Notes under the pieces: model-generated | Seen by the model: only the letters and a program-made list of their open reading frames with translations | Databases searched by the model: none | What the model was told of the DNA's origin: nothing | Part shown: positions 5,802 to 11,174 of the stretch, in pieces | Position numbering within the stretch: position 1 is the first letter of the stretch | How the letters are laid out: the number at the start of each line of letters is the position of its first letter | Source: JACPHB01 sp964495505 | Lineage (GTDB): Bacteria > Patescibacteriota > Minisyncoccia > UBA10092 | Assembly (NCBI GenBank): GCA_964495505.1 | Contig: CAZBVM010000017.1 | Coordinates: 1-11,722, forward strand | DNA length: 11,722 nucleotides | Direction: 5' to 3' | Program-made: the position numbers and the translations under genes

Positions 5802-6693
5802 AATACTTTTTAAAACTCTTTCGGTAATTTTGGTGATTCTTGCTGCCGTTTTGTTTTTGGCTTTAGGCGATAAAGATGGCCGAGGGCTAGAAATAATCTC
5901 TTTTGACATTGGCCAGGGCGACGCTATTTTAATTAAAACGCCGAAAAATCAGACGATGTTAATTGACGGCGGCCCAAATAATAAAGTTCTCCAAAAATTG
6001 GGGCAGTATTTGCCAGTTCTTACTAAACGGATTGATATTGTTTTACTGACCCATCCTCACGCCGATCACGTTACCGGGCTCATTGAAGTTTTAAAAAGAT
6101 ACGATATTGGCATGGTAATTTTAACGGGTGCCGATTTAAAAACCGACGTTTATTCGGAATTTTTAAAGATAATCAAAGAAAAAAACATTCCGGTCGTTAT
6201 CGCCGAAGCCGGGGAAGCAATTCATTTTAGCCCCGCTGCGGCGGGGTTGGAATTTGATATTTTGTCGCCGGAACAGGCGGAGGACTTAGTTTTTAATAAA
6301 AAAAGCGAGGGCTTTGGCAGCAGCGGAAACGACGTTAACGATACTTCAATTGTCGGTAAATTAATGTTTAATGACTTTTCCATCTTACTGACGGGCGATG
6401 CTACCTCTAAAATTGAAAATCAGCTTTTAGCATACGGCGAAAATTTAAAGTCCGACATTTTAAAAGTTGGCCATCACGGTTCAAAGTATTCTTCAACTCT
6501 CCAATTTTTAAAATTTGTCTCGCCCAAGGCAGCGATTATTGAAGTCGGCGTTAAAAACCGCTATGGCCATCCGTCGGAAGCGGCGCTTTCGCGGCTTAAA
6601 ATTGCCGGCGCAAATGTTTTCCGCACCGACTTAAACGGCGACATCAAAATTTTAACCGACGGCTTCACAACGAACATTTACAAAGAAAAATAA
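5770..6693 (+). CDS. ComEC C-terminal part: metallo-beta-lactamase domain with one membrane anchor
   Basis: This is the metallo-beta-lactamase domain that normally ends ComEC and is thought to degrade the non-transported DNA strand outside the membrane. The 307-residue product has one membrane helix at about 13-33, then FDIGQGDAILI at 45-55. The metal motif THPHADH is at 94-100, LLTGDA at 206-211, GHHGSKYS at 234-241 and YGHPS at 265-269, all as in ComEC. Starts at 5698 and 5752 are also in frame but fall inside comEC; 5770 lies 2 bases after the comEC stop and is preferred, allowing termination-reinitiation. A GC-rich palindrome encodes SPAAAG near 154-159. The two comEC parts are in different frames, so this is a true split, not a read-through. 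A free-standing ComEC/Rec2-like hydrolase is the alternative name. Confidence 0.9.
   Translation: MSLRDISRREIILFKTLSVILVILAAVLFLALGDKDGRGLEIISFDIGQGDAILIKTPKNQTMLIDGGPNNKVLQKLGQYLPVLTKRIDIVLLTHPHADHVTGLIEVLKRYDIGMVILTGADLKTDVYSEFLKIIKEKNIPVVIAEAGEAIHFSPAAAGLEFDILSPEQAEDLVFNKKSEGFGSSGNDVNDTSIVGKLMFNDFSILLTGDATSKIENQLLAYGENLKSDILKVGHHGSKYSSTLQFLKFVSPKAAIIEVGVKNRYGHPSEAALSRLKIAGANVFRTDLNGDIKILTDGFTTNIYKEK
6231..6246. repeat. Short GC-rich palindrome inside the comEC beta-lactamase gene
   Basis: ccccgc (6231-6236) and gcgggg (6241-6246) flank TGCG. It encodes most of SPAAAGL, in frame, in a loop between conserved blocks. Confidence 0.6.
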
Positions 6694-6696
6694 AAA

Positions 6697-6738
6697 TTTA
6701 TCCGCATAAGATTCCTCGAGGCAAGATGTGCGGATAAA
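6697..6738 (+). terminator. Hairpin after the ybeY-ftsA-ftsZ-comEC run
   Basis: A perfect 10-bp stem, tttatccgca (6697-6706) with tgcggataaa (6729-6738), encloses a 22-base loop with a small self-complementary cctcgagg. It starts 3 bases after the stop codon. There is no strong U-tract directly after it, so it may work together with the next hairpin. Confidence 0.5.
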
Positions 6739-6741
6739 ATA

Positions 6742-6769
6742 AAAACCTCCTTAGTTATTGAGAGGTTTT
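6742..6769. terminator. Bidirectional terminator between converging genes
   Basis: aaaacctc (6742-6749) pairs with gaggtttt (6762-6769). On the + strand the stem ends in TTTT. On the - strand it ends in TTTTTATTTTAT, and the stop codon of the - strand gene (6755-6757) lies in the loop, so the hairpin overlaps that gene's end. Confidence 0.75.
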
Positions 6770-7213
6770 GTCGTAATTTTCAACCCATGTTTTTATCATA
6801 TCGAAATCAAATCCTTTTACGGCAATGTTATTTTCGCCGGCAAATTTTAAGTCGCTTGCCATTCCCGATGAAGGTTTTTCGTCGGCATCCCTAATATCCC
6901 AAATTTCATTGCATAGCTCAAGCCGGGACTGGCCAATTTTCATTCCCAATTCTCTTTCCTCAGCCATCGAATCGTCTAAAAATTGAGTAAAATAAATCGT
7001 TGTCGCTTCCGGGTCATAGCCGTTTAAAACAGCGTATCGGGCGGCAATTTTAGCGCGACTTAAATTTTTTCTGTACTGAAACCAAGCAATAAATTGCCAA
7101 TTACTTTTGGGGCGGAGTCGGATACATATAAAAGTTTTCGGTATCTTATTTTCCGAACGGCGCACTCTCATTTTTAAATCATGTAAGAAATCTTTAAGGT
7201 TAGGCTCGGCCAT
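6755..7213 (-). CDS. DUF4406/DUF7768-like protein (nucleoside 2-deoxyribosyltransferase superfamily)
   Basis: The middle and end of this 152-residue protein resemble the DUF4406/DUF7768 group: AKIAARYAVLNGYDPEATTIYF at about 54-75 begins with the A-x-x-Y-A helix, FLDDSMAEERELGMKIG at 78-94 has the LDD...ER block, CNEIWDI at 101-107 is the Cys/Trp strand, and SGMASDLKFA at 116-125 is the S-G-M...E/D segment of the active site. These proteins share the Rossmann-like fold of nucleoside deoxyribosyltransferases; the substrate is unknown. The N-terminal 30 residues are unusual. The ATG (7213-7211) has AAGGAG about 7 bases upstream, the clearest ribosome site in the window, and a good divergent promoter. 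It is unrelated in detail to the protein at 95-499 though probably of the same superfamily. Confidence 0.6.
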   Translation of the reverse strand: MAEPNLKDFLHDLKMRVRRSENKIPKTFICIRLRPKSNWQFIAWFQYRKNLSRAKIAARYAVLNGYDPEATTIYFTQFLDDSMAEERELGMKIGQSRLELCNEIWDIRDADEKPSSGMASDLKFAGENNIAVKGFDFDMIKTWVENYDKTSQ

Positions 7214-7253
7214 TTAGGACTCCTTTTTTAATTTTTAAAAATCAATATAAACC

Positions 7254-7282
7254 AATTTAAATCAATCAAAATTTATTGTCAA
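7254..7282 (-). promoter_or_regulatory. Sigma-70-type promoter for the DUF4406-like gene
   Basis: On the - strand TTGACA (7282-7277) is a consensus -35 box. After 17 bases comes TAAATT (7259-7254), 4 of 6 to the -10 consensus. Transcription would start near 7247, leaving a leader of about 34 bases that contains the AAGGAG ribosome site. Confidence 0.55.
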
Positions 7283-7302
7283 TAAAAATTTTTTGTGATA
7301 AG
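7276..7302 (+). promoter_or_regulatory. Possible ndk promoter overlapping the divergent -35 box
   Basis: TTGTCA (7276-7281) is followed after 15 bases by GATAAG (7297-7302), preceded by TGT as in an extended -10. It shares its -35 bases with the - strand promoter. Spacing is short, so this is only moderately supported. It would give an ndk leader of about 10-12 bases and favours the ATG at 7320 as start. Confidence 0.35.
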
Positions 7303-7319
7303 TTGTGTTTAACAAAGCC

Positions 7320-7910
7320 ATGAAAAATCCCAATCAGGAGCGAACTGTTGTTTTAATCAAGCCCGACGGCGTAAAACGGGGGCTAGTTGGCGAAGTAATT
7401 TCGCGCATCGAAAAACGTGGACTTAAAATTATCGCGCTTTCAATGATAAGTCCGACGCGAAAACAGATTGACGAGCATTATCCTAAAGACTTGGCCTGGG
7501 TAAAGCGTTTGGGTGAAAAATCACTGGCCACTTGCGCTAAATATGGCTGGGACGCGAAGCGTGAAATGGGGACAAAAGATCCAATGAAAATCGGAAAATC
7601 GGTGCGCGGCTGGATTTTGGACTTTATGACTTCCGGGCCAAGCGTCAAAATAGTGGTTGAAGGTATTCACGCCGTTGAAATGGTAAGAAAACTGGTCGGT
7701 AATTCCATACCGGCTTTGGCGGAAATGGGAACGATTCGTGGCGACTTTTCGGTTGATTCGGCGGCGTTGGCCAATAAAAACAAAAGAGCGGTCCATAACT
7801 TGATTCACGCGTCGGAAACGCCGGAAGAATCTGCTCACGAATTGTCTTACTGGTTCTCGCCCGAAGAAATTTTTGATTACAAAAGAGCGGAGGAGGATAT
7901 AATGTTTTAA
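7320..7910 (+). CDS. ndk: Nucleoside-diphosphate kinase with internal insertion
   Basis: Ndk transfers the gamma phosphate between nucleoside di- and triphosphates through a phospho-histidine. In this 196-residue protein RTVVLIKPDGVKRG at 8-21 is the first strand with the phosphate-binding Lys. MTSGPSVKIVVEG at 103-115, GTIRGDF at 137-143 and NLIHASE at 160-166 follow, with His163 as the phosphorylated residue. Usual Ndk is 130-150 residues; the excess is a block of roughly 40 residues, about 55-95, after the conserved HY, in the region of the Kpn/alpha-A to alpha-2 connection. A GTG at 7305 would add five residues, but the promoter position and conservation favour ATG 7320. No ribosome site is visible. 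In a nucleotide-scavenging cell Ndk would balance the NTP/dNTP pools. Confidence 0.95.
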   Translation: MKNPNQERTVVLIKPDGVKRGLVGEVISRIEKRGLKIIALSMISPTRKQIDEHYPKDLAWVKRLGEKSLATCAKYGWDAKREMGTKDPMKIGKSVRGWILDFMTSGPSVKIVVEGIHAVEMVRKLVGNSIPALAEMGTIRGDFSVDSAALANKNKRAVHNLIHASETPEESAHELSYWFSPEEIFDYKRAEEDIMF

Positions 7911-7975
7911 AAATGTTATGATGAAATTGGCTATGGAAAGTTGTTTTCAAAGATTTTGGGCTATTAATTTTTATA

Positions 7976-8064
7976 GGGAGTCTTATATCGTTTCAGCCCT
8001 TGGGCTGAATACTGAGGACACCCACTTGGCGAAATGCCAAATTTATCTTTAAGACGGCTTTCCC
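7976..8064 (+). ncRNA. Candidate structured small RNA, unidentified family
   Basis: The segment folds into an apparent three-way junction. The closing stem is GGGA+GTCTTA (7976-7985) with TAAGAC (8050-8055) and TCCC (8061-8064), with a 5-base bulge. Hairpin 2 is 7992-8009, a 7-bp stem capped by CTTG, a favoured tetraloop. Hairpin 3 is 8026-8040, a 5-bp stem. A promoter-like TTGTTT (7941-7946) and TATTAA (7962-7967) lie just upstream, and a strong terminator follows at 8065-8106. No protein gene follows on the same strand, so a stand-alone RNA is likelier than a riboswitch. I do not recognise the family; several adjoining repeats could instead mimic such a fold. Confidence 0.4.
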
Positions 8065-8106
8065 AGCCACCAAAAAACCCCGCAGCTGCGGGGTTTTTTG
8101 GTGGCT
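8065..8106. terminator. 42-bp perfect palindrome acting as bidirectional terminator
   Basis: Bases 8065-8085 are followed directly by their exact reverse complement, 8086-8106. A GC core (ccccgcagctgcgggg) flanked by A6/T6 gives a stem with a U6 tract in both directions. It would end the candidate small RNA from the left and the rpmB-tRNA transcript from the right. The core is the repeat also found at 4449-4464, 8573-8586 and 11141-11155. Confidence 0.8.
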
Positions 8107-8250
8107 TTCGGGCCGCGGGTCCCGATATCATCATCCTCGATTTTTTAAAGAATCGGGATGTTTGATATCGCGGATCCTCGATTTTCTTGCTGCGCTTCGC
8201 GCAGAGAAAATCGGGAGAGTTGAACCCAAGTCGCTTGCTTCGGGTTTCTT
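8107..8250. repeat. Cluster of three further hairpins downstream of tRNA-Pro
   Basis: Hairpin A has outer arms cgatatca (8123-8130) and tgatatcg (8163-8170) and inner arms 8132-8142 and 8151-8160 with one bulge. Hairpin B has arms cgattttc (8179-8186) and gaaaatcg (8206-8213) around ctgcgc-ttc-gcgcag (8190-8204). Hairpin C pairs 8223-8230 with 8238-8246 with one bulge. No protein gene or promoter is visible; the stretch appears to be stacked palindromic repeats between converging transcripts. Confidence 0.75.
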
Positions 8251-8253
8251 TTA

Positions 8254-8324
8254 TCGGGCCAAGCGGAATTGAACCGCTACTATACCCACCCCAAGGGTAC
8301 GGACTGCCGTTATCCGATGGCCCG
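8254..8324 (-). tRNA. tRNA-Pro (anticodon GGG)
   Basis: Read on the - strand, the 71 bases fold as a full cloverleaf. The acceptor is CGGGCCA/TGGCCCG, the D stem GGAT/GTCC with a 7-base loop, and the anticodon stem TACCC/GGGTA with loop TTGGGGT (anticodon GGG). The variable loop is TAGT, the T stem AGCGG/CCGCT with loop TTCAATT, and the discriminator is A. The C1-G72 pair and A73 are the known bacterial tRNA-Pro identity elements. CCA is not encoded, so a CCA-adding enzyme is needed. The D loop is short and lacks a clear GG pair. It starts 4 bases after the rpmB stop codon and is probably processed from the same transcript. Confidence 0.93.
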
Positions 8325-8328
8325 GAGA

Positions 8329-8526
8329 TTATTTTTTCTTTATTTTAGCCATTGCCTTTATACACTTAGCGCAGGCCCTTACTCTCTTTTTATCCAAAAA
8401 TAAAACTACCCACTGGAGATTGGGATATTTTCTTTTTTTAGTCGTCGGGTTATACTTACCTCGAAGTTTATTGCGCGGCGTTAAAAGCATTGAACCCTTG
8501 CCGCAGATTTTGCAGGTTTTAGACAT
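8329..8526 (-). CDS. rpmB: Large ribosomal subunit protein bL28
   Basis: bL28 is a small structural protein of the 50S subunit. The 65-residue product begins MSKTCKICGKG and carries PNLQWVV (about 35-41) and KKRVRACAKCIKAM (46-59), the family's conserved core. Cys5, Cys8, Cys52 and Cys55 form a zinc-ribbon type C+ protein. It is basic and of normal length. The frame is open further upstream to 8601, but that would be translated from the inverted repeat and would add residues the family lacks, so ATG at 8526 is chosen. No clear ribosome site is visible. tRNA-Pro follows after 4 bases. On the other side a 98-base inverted repeat separates it from the divergent M50 protease gene. Confidence 0.93.
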   Translation of the reverse strand: MSKTCKICGKGSMLLTPRNKLRGKYNPTTKKRKYPNLQWVVLFLDKKRVRACAKCIKAMAKIKKK

Positions 8527-8533
8527 TTTATTA

Positions 8534-8631
8534 ATGATAAAGAATAGAATTTTTAAATTGTCGTAGCCCCATCCCGCAGCTGCGGGACGGCACGACCCCA
8601 CCTACAATTTAAAAATTCTATTCCTTATCAT
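8534..8631. repeat. 98-base inverted repeat in the rpmB / M50 divergent region
   Basis: A 27-base arm at 8534-8560 is repeated in inverse at 8605-8631 with one mismatch. The loop holds GTCGT...ACGAC and, at its centre, tcccgcagctgcggga (8572-8587), a copy of the window's common palindrome core. Because the arms are the upstream leaders of both divergent genes, rpmB and the M50 gene share nearly the same 5' flank. It could be a MITE-like insertion or a duplicated promoter region; no clear -35/-10 pair is seen. Confidence 0.9.
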
Positions 8632-8654
8632 GTTATTTACTTATCATATATCTT

Positions 8655-9296
8655 ATGCCAAATCAAGTTATATTTTTTATTTACGCTTTATTGGTTCTAT
8701 TATTTTCTGCCATATTACATGAAATAAGCCACGGTTTTTCCGCTAAACTTCAGGGCGACAACACCGCCGAAGCGGCTGGCCGGCTTACCTTAAATCCTTT
8801 GCCACACTTAGACCCGTTTGGCTCAATAATTTTGCCGCTCTTATTGGCGCTGCCGGCGCTCTTTGGCGCGCCGACTATTATTATTGGCTGGGCCAAGCCG
8901 GTGCCTTTTAATCCGGCTAACTTGAGAAATAAAAAATGGGGACCAGCTATAGTGGCTTTAGCCGGGCCCGCAGCCAATGTTCTTTTGGCGGTTTTTTTCG
9001 GTCTTTTAATAAGATTTTTTGACTTGTCTTTTTTACCGTCGCTCGGATATTTTATAGCGATTATCGTTTGGATAAATCTGCTTCTCGCGGTTTTTAACTT
9101 AATTCCGATTCCGCCGCTTGACGGCTCAAAAATTTTATTTTCGGTTCTGCCTATCCAATGGCGCGATTTTGAAATTCAATTAGAACGATATGGTTTTTTT
9201 CTTATCTTACTTTTTATTTTTTTCGGTTTTGGTCTAATTTTGCCTTTGATTTTTTCGCAATTCTGGGTTATAACCGGCCAACCATTCGGATTTTAG
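8655..9296 (+). CDS. Site-2 protease family (M50) membrane metalloprotease
   Basis: M50 proteases cleave membrane-embedded substrates, often to release signalling proteins. The 213-residue product is strongly hydrophobic with about five or six membrane segments. HEISH at 22-26 in the first helix is the HExxH zinc motif with Glu23 catalytic. NLIPIPPLDGSKIL at 148-161 is the NPxxDG-like motif supplying the third zinc ligand, Asp156. GPAANVLLAVF at 104-114 is also typical. The short form without PDZ domain is the group common in minimal bacteria. The ATG at 8655 has no obvious ribosome site. A hairpin overlapping the stop codon and followed by T5 probably ends the transcript. The substrate is unknown. 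Confidence 0.9.
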   Translation: MPNQVIFFIYALLVLLFSAILHEISHGFSAKLQGDNTAEAAGRLTLNPLPHLDPFGSIILPLLLALPALFGAPTIIIGWAKPVPFNPANLRNKKWGPAIVALAGPAANVLLAVFFGLLIRFFDLSFLPSLGYFIAIIVWINLLLAVFNLIPIPPLDGSKILFSVLPIQWRDFEIQLERYGFFLILLFIFFGFGLILPLIFSQFWVITGQPFGF

Positions 9297-9305
9297 CCGG
9301 TTTTT
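9272..9305 (+). terminator. Terminator overlapping the end of the M50 gene
   Basis: aaccggc (9272-9278) pairs with gccggtt (9296-9302) around a 17-base loop that contains the stop codon, followed by a run of T to 9305. Confidence 0.5.
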
Positions 9306-9310
9306 GATAC

Positions 9311-9339
9311 TTGACTTAAAGACCAGTTTTGGTTAGTAT
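9311..9339 (+). promoter_or_regulatory. Strong sigma-70-type promoter upstream of the 3D-domain gene
   Basis: TTGACT (9311-9316), a 17-base spacer and TAGTAT (9334-9339) match the consensus at 5 of 6 positions each with ideal spacing. Transcription would begin near 9346, about 45 bases before the 3D-domain ATG. Confidence 0.7.
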
Positions 9340-9354
9340 AAAAGAACAACAAGG

Positions 9355-9380
9355 AATCTCTGCTAAAGCGGGGATTTTTT
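9355..9380 (+). terminator. Terminator-like hairpin in the leader (possible attenuator)
   Basis: Nine base pairs (9355-9363 with 9368-9376, including G-U pairs) enclose the loop TAAA and run into T6 (9375-9380). It begins only about 10 bases after the predicted transcription start and lies between the promoter and the 3D-domain start codon. Confidence 0.6.
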
Positions 9381-9391
9381 GTTTGTCTTGT

Positions 9392-9901
9392 ATGCTTAAA
9401 CTTCTAAAATTCAATACTTATTGGCTCAATAAAGCTAAAATACTGGTGGTTATCCTGATATTAGTGTTCAATATCCCGGCAAGCGAGGCAAGCGCTGTTT
9501 GGGGCTATAATGACATAGCAACGCTTATTAATATAAAGCCAGAAATGGGGCGAAATCTGTTTTTGGTTACCGGCGGCGATTCTTTTATGGGCGTTAACGC
9601 GCCACCGCAGTATAAAACGATAAGAGCTGTTTTAACTGCTTATTCTTCAACGCCAGACCAGACCGACTCAACGCCCTTTATTACCGCTTCGGGGACAAGG
9701 ACTCGCGACGGAATTGTTGCTTCAAACTTTCTGGCATTCGGCACTAAAGTTCAAATTCCGGAAATTTTCGGCGATAGAATTTTCACCGTTGAAGACAGAA
9801 TGGCGAAAAAGCACAGCGATAAAATAGACGTTTGGTTTCCGGAGCGTCATTTAGCGAAAAAATTCGGCGTTCAGGAAGCGGAAGTGGTGGTATTGCAATA
9901 A
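9392..9901 (+). CDS. Secreted 3D-domain protein
   Basis: The 3D (three-Asp) domain is a double-psi beta-barrel related to lytic transglycosylase MltA and to Sps/YabE-type cell-wall proteins; it is assumed to act on peptidoglycan. From ATG 9392 the protein has 169 residues. A signal peptide with a hydrophobic core at about 16-30 could be cut after ASEASA. The 3D domain fills about 79-169: LTAYSSTPDQTDSTPFITAS covers the first Asp (Asp92), VEDRM the second (Asp135) and KIDVWF the third (Asp146). The frame is open further upstream from a TTG at 9329, but that would start inside the promoter -10 region, so ATG 9392 is chosen. No other catalytic or binding domain is attached. It is single-gene: strong promoter before, AT-rich terminator after. 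Confidence 0.88.
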   Translation: MLKLLKFNTYWLNKAKILVVILILVFNIPASEASAVWGYNDIATLINIKPEMGRNLFLVTGGDSFMGVNAPPQYKTIRAVLTAYSSTPDQTDSTPFITASGTRTRDGIVASNFLAFGTKVQIPEIFGDRIFTVEDRMAKKHSDKIDVWFPERHLAKKFGVQEAEVVVLQ

Positions 9902-9933
9902 AAAATATTTACTTTGACAAAGTAAATATTTTT
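9901..9933 (+). terminator. AT-rich intrinsic terminator after the 3D-domain gene
   Basis: A perfect 15-bp stem, 9901-9915 with 9919-9933, has the 3-base loop GAC and ends in T5. It begins at the last base of the stop codon. Confidence 0.85.
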
Positions 9934-9983
9934 TGTTAATTTTAAAAAAATCTGAACTTTTACAATAAGAAAGAAGAATCAAA

Positions 9984-11123
9984 ATGGAACAGCTAAATCG
10001 CGGTTTTCTCCCGCCAATCGACCCCTTAATTAAACTGCCGAAAGAATATCATCTTTGGGAAGAAATTGGCGCTTCTCTTCCGAAACTTCTGCTCTCTGGG
10101 AAAATCCGGAAAATATTAAAAGAAATGCCGATGTTGATTCCGGGCGTTGATGGGCCGGAGCTTGACGGAAATCAAAATGAAATGGCTATGCTTCTTTTGT
10201 CTTTCATGGGTCATGCGTTTATTTGGCCAACTTTTAACGAACCGGTTGTGAATTTTATTCCAAAAAGCATTGCCATGCCGTGGTATCAAATTTCTCAAAA
10301 CATCGGCCGCCCGCCGGTTCTTTCCTATGCATCTTACGCTCTCTACAACTGGGAACGTATTGATACACAAAAACCTGTTGAATTTGGGAATATTGCCGTT
10401 CTTCAAAATTTTTTGGGCGGTCTCGATGAAAATTGGTTTATTATTATCCATGTCGCTATTGAAGCCAAAGCCGCTCTGGCGATCAATGCTGGTATTCTCG
10501 CTAGTAAAAACGTGGCCGAGAATAAACTTAAGAGATTAAACGGAAACCTACTCGATATTGCCGAGTCACTTGAAGAAATGTATAAAATTCTACTTTGCAT
10601 GCCAGAAGGATGCGATCCATATATTTATTATAACCGCGTACGTCCGTACATTCATGGCTTTACCCATTATCCGGTTATATATGAAGGCATTTACAATGGA
10701 AAGCCGCAAACATTTTTTGGAGAAACTGGAGCCCAAAGCAGTATTATTCCTTTTATAGACGCCGCGTTAGGCGTAAAACATGATGATGTTGATGATGTGT
10801 TTGATAGATACTTAAGAAAAATGCGTGAGTACATGCCCCCAAATCATAGAATGATAATTGAAGAGTATGAGAAAAAACCATCGCTTCATGAATATGTCAC
10901 TAGACATTGCATAGAATTTCCGCAACTTAAAGAATCATTCAACAAATGCATTGAGTGGATAGGTATTTTTCTTTCCAAACATCTGGAATACGCGGCTTCC
11001 TATATTCAAAAACAGCACCAAGCATCGGCTCATAATCCGACTGAACGCGGCACTGGCGGTACGCCATTTATGACTTATTTAAAAAAACATCTCAAGCGAA
11101 GAAAAAAATACATAATATCTTAG
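9984..11123 (+). CDS. Indoleamine 2,3-dioxygenase homologue (heme dioxygenase)
   Basis: Indoleamine 2,3-dioxygenase opens the tryptophan indole ring with O2, giving N-formylkynurenine. The 379-residue protein follows the family throughout. RPPVLSYASYALYNW at 109-123 lines the distal pocket. WFIIIHVAIEA at 151-161 has Phe152 at the human Phe163 place and His156 at the human Ser167 place, where tryptophan 2,3-dioxygenases have their distal His. YNRVRPYIHG at 216-225 puts Arg220 at the substrate-binding Arg231. GETGAQSS at 246-253 is the mobile loop, and YMPPNHR at 283-289 is typical. His333 in LSKHLEYAASYI is the proximal heme ligand, and GTGGTPFM near 356-363 is the C-terminal substrate loop. 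Residue matches are from memory of the human enzyme. A weak AAGAAAG precedes the ATG. No other kynurenine gene is near, so the role is open; horizontal gain is likely. Confidence 0.92.
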   Translation: MEQLNRGFLPPIDPLIKLPKEYHLWEEIGASLPKLLLSGKIRKILKEMPMLIPGVDGPELDGNQNEMAMLLLSFMGHAFIWPTFNEPVVNFIPKSIAMPWYQISQNIGRPPVLSYASYALYNWERIDTQKPVEFGNIAVLQNFLGGLDENWFIIIHVAIEAKAALAINAGILASKNVAENKLKRLNGNLLDIAESLEEMYKILLCMPEGCDPYIYYNRVRPYIHGFTHYPVIYEGIYNGKPQTFFGETGAQSSIIPFIDAALGVKHDDVDDVFDRYLRKMREYMPPNHRMIIEEYEKKPSLHEYVTRHCIEFPQLKESFNKCIEWIGIFLSKHLEYAASYIQKQHQASAHNPTERGTGGTPFMTYLKKHLKRRKKYIIS

Positions 11124-11135
11124 ATAAAAATTTTT

Positions 11136-11160
11136 AAAATCCCACAGCTGCGGGGTTTTA
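11136..11160 (+). terminator. Terminator after the indoleamine dioxygenase gene
   Basis: aaaatccc (11136-11143) pairs with ggggtttt (11152-11159), with cagctg inside, and T4 at the end. The core is a one-base variant of the window's palindrome ccccgcagctgcgggg. Confidence 0.7.
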
Positions 11161-11174
11161 TTGTTAGTGGGCGA

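Noticed and set aside
7645..7950. Open frames on the - strand over ndk
   Set aside because: They are antisense shadows of ndk with no recognisable motif.
7986..8060. Hammerhead ribozyme, because CUGAGGA and GAAA occur in the right order
   Set aside because: Stem II would have only about two pairs, stem III has a mismatch next to the cleavage site, and stem I does not close next to CUGA; GAAA is explained as the loop of a perfect hairpin.
8329..8601. N-terminally extended rpmB frame starting at 8601
   Set aside because: The extra residues are translated from the inverted repeat and bL28 proteins begin at the CxxC-proximal Met encoded at 8526.
9329..9391. Longer start (TTG at 9329) for the 3D-domain protein
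   Set aside because: It would begin within the promoter -10 region and put the terminator hairpin in the coding region; ATG 9392 starts just before a normal signal peptide.
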